Both the position numbers and the translations under genes were made by a program. Positions 8,807-16,773 of a DNA stretch of 39,173 nt are shown piece by piece. This DNA comes from Deltaproteobacteria bacterium UBA6930. Its GTDB lineage: Bacteria > Myxococcota_A > UBA9160 > UBA6930. The stretch spans positions 1-39,173 of the forward strand of contig DKAI01000098.1 in assembly GCA_002450755.1 (NCBI GenBank), written 5' to 3'. Within the stretch, counting starts at the first letter, position 1. Each line of letters begins with the position of its first letter. The notes beneath the pieces were generated by a model. It saw nothing but the letters and a program-made list of their open reading frames with translations, was not told the DNA's origin and searched no databases.

Positions 8807-10036
8807 ATGGCAAATATAAACGATAACTACACTAAACTTCAGGCAGGCTATCTGTTTCCCGAAATTGGAAGACGAGTTTCCGAATTCGCGACATTAAATC
8901 CCAATGCAGATGTAATCCGTCTCGGCATCGGGGACGTCACCCTTCCTCTCGCTCCGGCAATCGTTGAAGCAGTACAAAAAGCCACGATTGAGCTCGGAAG
9001 CCCTGAAGGCTTTCGAGGGTACGGACCTGAACAAGGATACGACTTTCTCCTAAATGCCATTTCCGAAAATGACTATAAAAATCGAAATATAAAAATCGAA
9101 CCTGAAGAAATTTTCGTTTCTGATGGAAGCAAACAAGATAGTGGGAACATTCAGGAGATTTTTGATGCGAATTGCAAGATTTGTGTAACTGATCCTGTTT
9201 ACCCTGTTTACGTTGATACTAACGTCATGGCCGGTAGGTCTGGTCCATCGGACTCTCTGGGCCGGTACGAGAACATAACTTACCTCTCGGCTACAGAGGA
9301 AAACAATTTTTCTCCTCTTCCCCCGAACGAGCGAGCGGATTTGGCGTACTTGTGCTCCCCAAATAATCCCACCGGTGCAGTAATGGATCACGCAGCACTC
9401 GAAGCTTGGGTTAAGTGGGCAATCAGCAATGAAGCCGTCTTGATCTTTGACGCTGCATACGACGCTTTTATCACGGACCCCTCGCTTCCTCGCTCAATAT
9501 TTGAAATCGAGGGTGCTCGAGAGTGTGCTATCGAAATGCGAAGCTTTTCGAAACGTTCAGGGTTTACTGGTTTACGTTGCGCATACACCGCAATACCCAA
9601 AGAAGTCTTCGGCTCACGATTAGACGGCTCAAAAGTTGCTCTAGGAGATCTCTGGTCCCGCAGACATTCAACTAAATTCAACAGTGTTCCTTATATTATT
9701 CAACGTGCCGCAGAGGCTACTTTTTCGAAGACTGGGCAAAAGCAAACGCGGGATCAGGTGAAATATTACATGGAAAACGCTCGAATCCTACGGGAGGGTC
9801 TTTCTAATGCAGGCTTTGGAATATTCGGAGGTGTCCACGCTCCTTACATATGGATGCAGACACCAGAAGGATTAAGTTCTTGGGATTTTTTCGATCGCCT
9901 TCTCAATCAAACCCACGTAGTAGGAACGCCAGGCGCAGGGTTCGGCTCGTCGGGCGAAGGTTACCTTCGTCTCTCGGCATTTAACTCAAGAGATAATGTC
10001 AACGAGGCAGTCTCGCGGATCGAAAACAATTTCTGA
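8807..10036 (+). CDS. dapL: LL-diaminopimelate aminotransferase
   Basis: This 409-residue class I/II PLP aminotransferase converts tetrahydrodipicolinate directly to LL-diaminopimelate with glutamate as amino donor, the short route to lysine and peptidoglycan DAP. It matches the DapL family from the first residues (NYTKLQAGYLFPEI, RLGIGDVTLPL, EGFRGYGPEQGY, FVSDGSKQDSGNIQ). The PLP lysine is Lys249 in SFSKRSGFTG; the cofactor-binding NNPTG is at 186-190. The length is typical. The gene stands alone after the AGPS-like gene (78-base gap) and converges on the moxR gene. DapL occurs in plants, chlamydiae, cyanobacteria, spirochaetes and some deltaproteobacteria-like groups but not in ordinary gammaproteobacteria, so it helps place the organism. 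Confidence 0.95.
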   Translation: MANINDNYTKLQAGYLFPEIGRRVSEFATLNPNADVIRLGIGDVTLPLAPAIVEAVQKATIELGSPEGFRGYGPEQGYDFLLNAISENDYKNRNIKIEPEEIFVSDGSKQDSGNIQEIFDANCKICVTDPVYPVYVDTNVMAGRSGPSDSLGRYENITYLSATEENNFSPLPPNERADLAYLCSPNNPTGAVMDHAALEAWVKWAISNEAVLIFDAAYDAFITDPSLPRSIFEIEGARECAIEMRSFSKRSGFTGLRCAYTAIPKEVFGSRLDGSKVALGDLWSRRHSTKFNSVPYIIQRAAEATFSKTGQKQTRDQVKYYMENARILREGLSNAGFGIFGGVHAPYIWMQTPEGLSSWDFFDRLLNQTHVVGTPGAGFGSSGEGYLRLSAFNSRDNVNEAVSRIENNF

Positions 10037-10060
10037 GCCACGTTCAGTCATAGTAACCCG

Positions 10061-11002
10061 CTATTTCGATGCTGTTACCTTCTCGATTATTTCTGGGAGT
10101 TTTGAATGAACATCATCAGGAACTCTGAAAGTCGTCATCCAGTTCAGTACGTCTAGGTCTTCGAGTTCAACAACATTACGACCGAAGATCAGAGCCCTTC
10201 CGCGTAAAAGCTTAATAGACTTCACGAGAAAGCTGCGGTCAGTAAGAAGAGAATTGGTCTCATCACAGCCATGATCAACTACCAAGGCTCGGAAGATATC
10301 TAGTAATGAACCTTTTATACGATCCGGGACCTCCACTCTTATCAAATCCTCGTGAATCTGATCAAGTGTATCCCGGTCACAGACTGGTTTGGTAGCATGA
10401 TCTTCCTTTACAGAGCCTTCAACAAACCTGTCAATTAATGTGCGCGCGACATCACGATCCTCACCACTGATTAAGCTAGACACGCGTAGTTGCACTGCAA
10501 ACCTATCAAGGTTTGCGGGGTCAAGAGGTTCATTGTAGTACTCATCGCTCGCCGGATTGCTAGTTGCTATAGCGGTAAGTAGGGGTATGGACTCTTCACC
10601 AAATCGACGCTCATTTAGAATCTGCAAAAGGATATTCAAGGCTTCTCCTGGGGCTCGAGAAATATCGTCCAGGACGCAGACTTCTGCGGTCAAAATTCCG
10701 CCAGGTAGCGTCCTTTGATGAATCATTTCGCCCTCGCCTCCTTCAACTTTTTTCCTTTCTAACACGACGTCACCAACAATCTCAGGTAGTCGCGTATCTC
10801 GATGAAGTTGGTAAAAGAAGAATTCCAAATTAGAGGCCTGCGAGGCGACCTCAGCCATGCGCGTTTTTGCAGTACCAGGTGGTCCTTCAATATAGACATG
10901 TTCCCTGCAGACCAAGGCAAGTAAGATCGCATCTTTCGCTTCCTCGTGGCCTACCACGTGCTCATCGAGAGTATTACGAAGAGGTTCCAAACGACGATCC
11001 AT
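10061..11002 (-). CDS. MoxR-type AAA+ ATPase
   Basis: This 313-residue single AAA+ module of the MoxR/RavA kind has Walker A GPPGTAKT at 40-47, Walker B CVLDD at 109-113, sensor 1 in TSNPASD and an arginine-finger region in LDRF, followed by a helical lid. MoxR ATPases usually work with a VWA-domain partner to insert metals or remodel protein complexes (NorQ/NorD, CbbQ/CbbO, CoxD/CoxE, chelatase I/D). The VWA partner is the gene directly upstream: its stop and this ATG overlap as TAATG, so the two are translationally coupled. Similarity in the FHRD/LHRD and LDDxSRAPGEAL blocks shows the two AAA modules are related. The client is unknown; the nearest candidate is the divergent molybdoenzyme beyond ettA. 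Confidence 0.85.
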   Translation of the reverse strand: MDRRLEPLRNTLDEHVVGHEEAKDAILLALVCREHVYIEGPPGTAKTRMAEVASQASNLEFFFYQLHRDTRLPEIVGDVVLERKKVEGGEGEMIHQRTLPGGILTAEVCVLDDISRAPGEALNILLQILNERRFGEESIPLLTAIATSNPASDEYYNEPLDPANLDRFAVQLRVSSLISGEDRDVARTLIDRFVEGSVKEDHATKPVCDRDTLDQIHEDLIRVEVPDRIKGSLLDIFRALVVDHGCDETNSLLTDRSFLVKSIKLLRGRALIFGRNVVELEDLDVLNWMTTFRVPDDVHSKLPEIIEKVTASK

Positions 11003-12822
11003 TAAGCAGCCTTTCTTTTTTCAATGGCAATTCGACCACCACGTTCAGGTCGTGCAGAGAAAGCAAGCCCAAGAGTCTCAAGTGAGATCCTATCCAAAAT
11101 TGGTGGAGAGGGGCCATTGCCAATAAACACCGTGTGAATCTTTACTCCCATTCGTTGCGCATCCTCCCGTTCTCTTGCAACCACAGGATCTCCAAGGACG
11201 GGCACTCCATCGGTCAACATGACGATATGATGATTCCGTCCCTGGTAATACGAGAATGCCTCCAGGGCCGATCGAAGCGCAGCCTCATAGTTGGTGCGAC
11301 CTTTCGCTCGAGCGTGTTGAGCGGAGGAGAGGAGTTGTCCATACTTTCGATGCAGAAAACTTCCCTCGATCAAGAGTGGTTCAGCCTCATGGTTAAACTC
11401 CAAGTATCCTACCCGCATACGGCGCTTTGCACCGGCCCTCACTAGAGCACTAACGACCTCTCCTGCCCACTGCGCAAAGTCTCCGTCCATCGATGCCGAG
11501 ACGTCTCTAAGTACTGCTATTACACCACCTCGATTGTACCTCTCGCGACGGAGAGCCCGAGGCATATCAGCAGAGCGCCCCTCCGCTAAAAGTAAGGTTT
11601 CTACCGGATCCGCATCCAAAATTTCATCAAACCGGTCAAGCCGATGGATGCGACGAGGCACCCCGCCTGGATCAGGCTCGGCATCTACGCCACCGCGATC
11701 GAGTCTCCCCTCGAGCGCGCGGATTAGGGCCGTTACATCTGCTTTTGCGCCTGGCCTTCTTAATCGGCGAATACTCTCTTCTTCGGGAGCATCTTCCTCG
11801 GACTCCGTCTGTGCAACCCCGCCCTGAGTCTCCGGAGGATCCCCCTCTCCTTCTACAACGATCTCGTGCTCACCTTCTTCGCCATCACTAAAGACTTGCT
11901 CTCCTTCATTAGCAGGTTGTGTAACTTCCTCCACAATAGAGGAAAAATCAGCGTCTTTAAGATCCGGTGCTCTTCTTGCCAACATGTAGCGAGCTGCTGA
12001 CAGATCCTGTTTTTCTGCTTTTTCAGATCCTCGCAAAAGCGCATGAGCTTGCAACAATCCGATACCACCTTGTGTAAGAGCTCTATCCGTGATGTCCCCA
12101 TCCCCTGCGCCCCCACTGGCAGAGTGAATCAGCTCAAGTACATCAAGCCATTGTTGTCGAATTTTCGAGGGCACTGTTATGGATTTACTTTTCTCCTGCA
12201 ACCACTGTCGCTGCTTCCTCGAGATAAACTTTGGCTCAGAGGACGTTGGATTATCGAATACTCTTCGACTACGAGTCCAATCACCCCCGAGCAACAGGCC
12301 CTGCATACGTACCTGAACGGCAAATCGGTCCAATTGACTCGGTTCGAGCGGGTCAGAGTAGATTTCTTGCGAAGGCGGAAGAGCCGTCGTTACCGCCGTT
12401 TCTAGCGGAATGACTTCTCCTCTAATCCGCCTTTCTCCGAGAATTCTTAGCAATGGGGCCAGGGCCTCACCAGGAGCTCGGGACATGTCATCGAGTATCA
12501 CTATTTGCGAAGATCTGAACGGCCCATCCACACTTTTCCGGTTGATCTGTTCACCCCCTTTAACATTCTTTCGCACAAGCACAGCTTCTCCCAAAAGCTC
12601 ATGCTCGCGCATATCTCGGTGAAAGCGGAGTGTCTTCGTCTTAGCGCCAGAAAGCTCTCCAAGACTCACTGCAAGTGCGCTTTTTCCACACCCAGGCGGA
12701 CCCTCTAAATAAGCGTGCTGCCGAGATAACAATGCGAGGGCTAATCCTACCTTGGCCATCCGTTGCCCTACTATTGTTTCATCGAGACCATCAAAAATCT
12801 TCTGTATTATCTCGCTAGACAT
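11002..12822 (-). CDS. AAA+ (MoxR-like) - acidic linker - VWA fusion protein, chelatase D-like architecture
   Basis: This 606-residue protein has three parts. A MoxR-like AAA+ module (about 1-300) has Walker A GPPGCGKS at 41-48 and Walker B ILDD at 109-112, but the sensor-1 asparagine region is altered (TTALPP instead of TSNP). An acidic linker (about 300-350) is rich in Glu and Asp. A VWA domain (about 432-600) has a complete metal-ion-dependent adhesion site: Asp440, Ser442, Ser444, Thr510 and Asp538. This layout resembles BchD/ChlD, which pairs with a separate AAA protein such as the one encoded next. I chose the ATG at 12822, one base after the ettA stop and 6 bases after GGGG; an upstream in-frame TTG would overlap ettA. 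A chaperone or metal-insertion role is inferred; the substrate is unknown. Confidence 0.85.
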   Translation of the reverse strand: MSSEIIQKIFDGLDETIVGQRMAKVGLALALLSRQHAYLEGPPGCGKSALAVSLGELSGAKTKTLRFHRDMREHELLGEAVLVRKNVKGGEQINRKSVDGPFRSSQIVILDDMSRAPGEALAPLLRILGERRIRGEVIPLETAVTTALPPSQEIYSDPLEPSQLDRFAVQVRMQGLLLGGDWTRSRRVFDNPTSSEPKFISRKQRQWLQEKSKSITVPSKIRQQWLDVLELIHSASGGAGDGDITDRALTQGGIGLLQAHALLRGSEKAEKQDLSAARYMLARRAPDLKDADFSSIVEEVTQPANEGEQVFSDGEEGEHEIVVEGEGDPPETQGGVAQTESEEDAPEEESIRRLRRPGAKADVTALIRALEGRLDRGGVDAEPDPGGVPRRIHRLDRFDEILDADPVETLLLAEGRSADMPRALRRERYNRGGVIAVLRDVSASMDGDFAQWAGEVVSALVRAGAKRRMRVGYLEFNHEAEPLLIEGSFLHRKYGQLLSSAQHARAKGRTNYEAALRSALEAFSYYQGRNHHIVMLTDGVPVLGDPVVAREREDAQRMGVKIHTVFIGNGPSPPILDRISLETLGLAFSARPERGGRIAIEKRKAA

Positions 12823-12823
12823 T

Positions 12824-14500
12824 CTATACCCCAAGCCTTTTATACCTTAAACGAGTTGGAGTTGAAGCTTCATCGCCGAGACGTTTATTTTTGTCATTCT
12901 CATACTCTTGATAATTTCCCTCGAACCACTCAACGTGGCTATTGCCCTCGAAAGCTAGGATGTGGGTTGCGATGCGATCAAGAAACCAACGATCATGTGA
13001 GATAACAACCACGCATCCGGCGAATCCGAGGAGAGCGTCCTCCAGTGCCCGAAGGGTATCAACATCAAGGTCATTGGTCGGTTCATCGAGGAGGAGAACA
13101 TTACCTGCACTTTTCAAAAGTTTCGCTAACTGAAGTCGGTTTCTCTCACCGCCAGAAAGAAGGCTCACCTTCTTTTGCTGATCAGCCCCTTTAAAGCCAA
13201 ACGATCCAACATAGCTCCTCGCATTGATTTCTCTATTACCTACTTGGATACTATCGTCGCCTCCACTAATTTCTTCATATACTGTGTGCTGGCCGTCAAG
13301 GTTCTCCCTACTTTGATCGACATAAGCAATCTTGACTGTCTCCCCAATTCGAATATTTCCAGTATCTGGAGTCTCTTCGCCTACTATCATTCTAAATAAC
13401 GTTGTCTTCCCCGCACCGTTACCACCTATCACACCTACGATACCGCCAGGAGGTAAAGCAAAACTCAGGTCCTCGATAAGAAGTTGGTCACTAAATTTTT
13501 TGCTAACCGACTGGGCCTCCACTACCACATCCCCCAGGCGAGGCCCCGGCGGAATCGAAATTTCAACACTTTCAGGAAGACGTTGCTCTTCTTCGTCTCT
13601 TAGCGATTCAAACGCACTTATCCGAGCCTTACTTTTCGCCTGTCGAGCTCGCGGAGACATCCGAATCCAGTCAAGTTCTCGTTCAAGGGTTCGTTGCCTT
13701 GCACTTGCTTGTTTCTCCTCGGCAGAGAGACGGGCTTTCTTTTGTTCTAGCCAACCACTGTAATTGCCTTTATAGGGAATCCCTGCCCCTCTATCGAGTT
13801 CGAGGATCCACCCAGCTACATTGTCTAGGAAGTATCGGTCATGTGTGACCGCCACAACGGTACCCGGGTAATCTTGGAGGAAATGCTCCAACCAAGCGAC
13901 AGATTCTGCATCAAGATGATTGGTGGGTTCATCAAGGAGGAGCATATCTGGCTTCTTTAGCAGCAATTGACAAAGAGCCACCCGCCGCTTCTCGCCACCA
14001 GATAGGTTCTCTATTTTTGCATTAGGAGGGGGCAACCTAAGGGATTCCATCGCCATATCGATCGTTCGGTCAAGCTCCCAGGCTCCGAGAGCATCAATCT
14101 GGTCCTGCAGTCCTCCTTGCTCCTCTAAGAGACGTGTCATCTCTTCATCCTCTAGGGGCTCCGAGAACCGTGCACTAATCTCATTAAAGCGAGACAACAA
14201 ACTACGAGGTTCCCGCACCCCTTCTTCAACATTTCCTCTCACGTCTTTACTCACTTCCAACAACGGTTCCTGAGGGAGATATCCTATCCTTATATCGCCT
14301 ATTGCATTTGCCTCACCCAGGATATCGTCATCCAGACCGGCCATTATCCTCATGAGACTACTCTTACCGGCCCCATTTGCCCCCAAAACACCGATCTTTG
14401 CACCGGGCAGAAAGGAAAGTGTGATACCGTCGAGGATTACGCGACCTGGCTGAACCACTTTACGGACGTCCTGCATGGTAAAAACGAACTCGTGTGCCAC
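12824..14500 (-). CDS. ettA: Energy-dependent translational throttle protein (ABC-F ATPase)
   Basis: This 558-residue ABC-F protein aligns with E. coli EttA from its first residues (FVFTM...KVVQPGR...LSFLPGAKIGVLG) to its ending (RLRYKRL). EttA binds the ribosomal E site and gates entry into elongation according to the ATP/ADP ratio. Two ABC domains are visible: Walker A GANGAGKS (40-47) and GGNGAGKT (about 350), signatures LSGGEKRR and LSGGERNR, and Walker B LLLDEPTNHLD and LLLDEPTNDLD. The arm and the charged interdomain linker are present, and there are no membrane segments. The start is GTG at 14500, matching the family N-terminus. A two-codon ORF (ATG GTC TAG) lies between the AGGAG at 14513-14517 and this GTG and overlaps it. 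The AAA-VWA gene starts one base after the stop. Confidence 0.95.
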   Translation of the reverse strand: MAHEFVFTMQDVRKVVQPGRVILDGITLSFLPGAKIGVLGANGAGKSSLMRIMAGLDDDILGEANAIGDIRIGYLPQEPLLEVSKDVRGNVEEGVREPRSLLSRFNEISARFSEPLEDEEMTRLLEEQGGLQDQIDALGAWELDRTIDMAMESLRLPPPNAKIENLSGGEKRRVALCQLLLKKPDMLLLDEPTNHLDAESVAWLEHFLQDYPGTVVAVTHDRYFLDNVAGWILELDRGAGIPYKGNYSGWLEQKKARLSAEEKQASARQRTLERELDWIRMSPRARQAKSKARISAFESLRDEEEQRLPESVEISIPPGPRLGDVVVEAQSVSKKFSDQLLIEDLSFALPPGGIVGVIGGNGAGKTTLFRMIVGEETPDTGNIRIGETVKIAYVDQSRENLDGQHTVYEEISGGDDSIQVGNREINARSYVGSFGFKGADQQKKVSLLSGGERNRLQLAKLLKSAGNVLLLDEPTNDLDVDTLRALEDALLGFAGCVVVISHDRWFLDRIATHILAFEGNSHVEWFEGNYQEYENDKNKRLGDEASTPTRLRYKRLGV

Positions 14501-14508
14501 TAGACCAT
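14500..14508 (-). other. Two-codon upstream ORF overlapping the ettA start
   Basis: On the minus strand ATG GTC TAG occupies 14508-14500, and its stop shares a base with the ettA GTG (TAGTG). The only Shine-Dalgarno candidate, AGGAG at 14517-14513, lies 4 bases from this ATG and 12 bases from the GTG. Whether ribosomes use the ATG, the GTG or both cannot be told from sequence. Confidence 0.3.
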
Positions 14509-14531
14509 TAATCTCCTGCCTTCAACGGACG

Positions 14532-14559
14532 ACGAGTTTATCGGTTTATAAAGACTCGT
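14532..14559. promoter_or_regulatory. Inverted repeat in the ettA / molybdoenzyme divergent region
   Basis: ACGAGT (14532-14537) and ACTCGT (14554-14559) form a 6-base inverted repeat with a 16-base spacer, in the 110-base region between the divergent ettA and molybdoenzyme genes. It could be an operator shared by both promoters. Support is positional only. Confidence 0.25.
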
Positions 14560-14610
14560 GCTCTGCAAAGAATTGCTTTGATGTTAAAAGTTTCTTAAAA
14601 CCTAACTTTC

Positions 14611-16773
14611 ATGGCTAAACCTCTCACGACCTATCGTAGCTGTAACCTTTGCGAGGCGCATTGTGGCATTACCGTCACTTCCGATCCAGAAGAAGGAATC
14701 ATAGAGACAATCCGAGGAGATATAAAAGATCCTATGAGTAAGGGGTACATATGTCCAAAAGCATATGGACTAAAAGGGATCTACGAAGACCTTGACCGCT
14801 TGCGAACTCCACTAATCAGACGTGGGAATAGCTTCGAGGAAGCGAGCTACGAGGATGCTCTTGATTTAGCCGCCTCGGGTCTAATGGAAGTGAAAAGAAA
14901 CTTCGGAGCGAACGCTATCAGCACGTACCTGGGAAACCCCAACATCCACGATTTTGGGTCAATGATCTATCACCCACCGCTTCAACGAGCCCTTGGAACC
15001 AAGTGGCGATTTTCCGCGACTAGCATTGACAACTTACCTAAAAGCTTGAGTACGTCGTTAATGTTCGGTACTTCGACCCCAGCCGTACCTGATATCGATC
15101 GAACCGATTTTTTCCTAATAATCGGAGCCAACCCTATTGTCTCCAATGGTAGCCTCGTCACCGCACCAGATTTCAAGAGACGTATTGAGTCCCTCCAAAA
15201 ACGAGGAGGAAAACTAATAGTCATTGATCCCCGCAGAACAGAGACGGCAGATATAGCGGACATGCATTTTCACATCAGACCAGGCGGAGATGCTTTTCTT
15301 CTTCTTGCCATACTGAATACATTATTCGCCGAAGACCGTATCAATTTGGGTCGCCTGAAGAATCACGTTTGTGGACTAGAGACGATAGAAAATCTGTCTC
15401 GCGAATTCCCACCTGATAAAGTTGCGTCAGCAATAGGATTAAGCGAATTCGAAATCAAAGATCTTGCTCGGCGCTTTTCAAAAGCTCGGAGTGCTGTTTG
15501 TTACGGAAGGATGGGGACAACTGCACAACGCTTTGGAACAATTACAAGCTGGCTTATTGATGTATTGAACCTCGTCACGGCAAATTTCGACGAGTTCGGT
15601 GGCTCGATGTTCGCAAAAACGGCACACGAAAACACTGAAAGGCAACGACCTCCGGCGTTCGGACGATGGCGAAGCCGAGTTAGTCAACTTCCTGAGTTCG
15701 CAGGAGAGCTTCCCTTAGCGACTTTGGCCGAGGAAATTGACACTCCTGGAGAAGGTCGTGTTCGCGCGTTACTGACCATTGCCGGAAACCCTCTTCTTTC
15801 TGCCCCCAATTCCGCTCGGCTCCAGGAAGCAATCAAGTCACTCGATTTTATGGTCTCCGTAGACCTCTACCTAAACGAAACTACCCAGCATGCCAACGTG
15901 ATACTTCCTACTACCACTTCACTGGAGAGAAGCAATTACGGATTCGTCGCTCATGGTCAGAGCACCCGAAATTTTGCAAAACTTTGCATGGAATCGATAC
16001 CCGCACAAGATAACTTGCTGCATCCTTGGCAGGTTGCACTCGAACTCGGCGCGCGCTTGAGAGGTCAGACTCCAGAAGAAATCGATGAAGAAATGTTTAC
16101 ACAACTTTGTCGAAGTCGGAATATAAAACCAGATCCCGACAAAACTAATCTAATCGGCCCTGAACGCCATCTAGATATTTTTCTTAGAAGCGGCTTTTAT
16201 TCCAGTGCTGAGCCCTTCACTCTAGAAACTCTCAAAGCGAATCCGCATGGAGTTGACCTCGGTGCATTAATGAGAAGGCTTCCAGAAATGATCGCAACTT
16301 CAAGCGCTAAGATTGAACTTGCTCCAGATATCTTGTTAAAAGATTGTGATCAACTAAGGGAACGCCTGAAATCGTCTTCCGATCGTTTTGTATTAATAGG
16401 CAGACGACACTTACGATCCAACAATTCATGGTTTCATAATATCCGAAGCCTCGCAAAAGGACCTCAACGGTGCACTCTTCAGGTTCACCCCGAAGATGCG
16501 CGGGCTCTAAAACTTACTAACGGGGATTTAGCAATTATCGAATCTCGAGTAGGTAAAGTCAAAGCTCCTGTAGAACTGACCGAGAAATTAATGCGCGGGG
16601 TAGTGAGCTTGCCACATGGCTACGGGCATGGAGAGACAAGTACAAAACTGAGCGGAGCAAAAGTATTTCAGTCCGGAACGAACGTGAATGTGATTAGTGA
16701 TGACAAGTGGCGCGACTTGACCTCCGGTAATGCTGCCTTCAATGGAATTTTCGTATCTATTTCTGCGCAATAA
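14611..16773 (+). CDS. Molybdopterin (bis-MGD) oxidoreductase, formate-dehydrogenase-like, single subunit
   Basis: This 720-residue protein belongs to the DMSO-reductase superfamily of Mo/W-bis-MGD enzymes. The N-terminal [4Fe-4S] ligands are Cys11, Cys14, Cys18 and Cys48. The Mo-bis-MGD domains follow (ANPIVSNGSL, VIDPRRTETADIADMHFHIRPGGDA, NPLLSAPNS), and the C-terminal molydop-binding domain is at about 590-715 (VHPEDARALKLTNGDLAII). There is no twin-arginine signal, so it is probably cytoplasmic. The segment where formate dehydrogenases carry Cys or Sec reads SATSIDNLP, so the metal ligand is not Cys/Sec. No partner subunit gene lies beside it. Substrate and electron partner are unknown. 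No Shine-Dalgarno is seen before the ATG; the 3' end overlaps the convergent PPOX gene by 17 bases. Confidence 0.88.
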   Translation: MAKPLTTYRSCNLCEAHCGITVTSDPEEGIIETIRGDIKDPMSKGYICPKAYGLKGIYEDLDRLRTPLIRRGNSFEEASYEDALDLAASGLMEVKRNFGANAISTYLGNPNIHDFGSMIYHPPLQRALGTKWRFSATSIDNLPKSLSTSLMFGTSTPAVPDIDRTDFFLIIGANPIVSNGSLVTAPDFKRRIESLQKRGGKLIVIDPRRTETADIADMHFHIRPGGDAFLLLAILNTLFAEDRINLGRLKNHVCGLETIENLSREFPPDKVASAIGLSEFEIKDLARRFSKARSAVCYGRMGTTAQRFGTITSWLIDVLNLVTANFDEFGGSMFAKTAHENTERQRPPAFGRWRSRVSQLPEFAGELPLATLAEEIDTPGEGRVRALLTIAGNPLLSAPNSARLQEAIKSLDFMVSVDLYLNETTQHANVILPTTTSLERSNYGFVAHGQSTRNFAKLCMESIPAQDNLLHPWQVALELGARLRGQTPEEIDEEMFTQLCRSRNIKPDPDKTNLIGPERHLDIFLRSGFYSSAEPFTLETLKANPHGVDLGALMRRLPEMIATSSAKIELAPDILLKDCDQLRERLKSSSDRFVLIGRRHLRSNNSWFHNIRSLAKGPQRCTLQVHPEDARALKLTNGDLAIIESRVGKVKAPVELTEKLMRGVVSLPHGYGHGETSTKLSGAKVFQSGTNVNVISDDKWRDLTSGNAAFNGIFVSISAQ

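Noticed and set aside
13332..13763. 143-codon plus-strand frame inside ettA
   Set aside because: Antisense to the well-supported ABC-F gene; low-complexity Ser/Pro/Arg composition typical of a shadow frame.
14573..14601. TTGCTT-N17-TAAAAC as a sigma-70 promoter of the molybdoenzyme gene
   Set aside because: Both boxes are poor matches and the start site would fall 2-3 bases before the ATG; it may fit the leaderless idea but not at the recurring N6 spacing.
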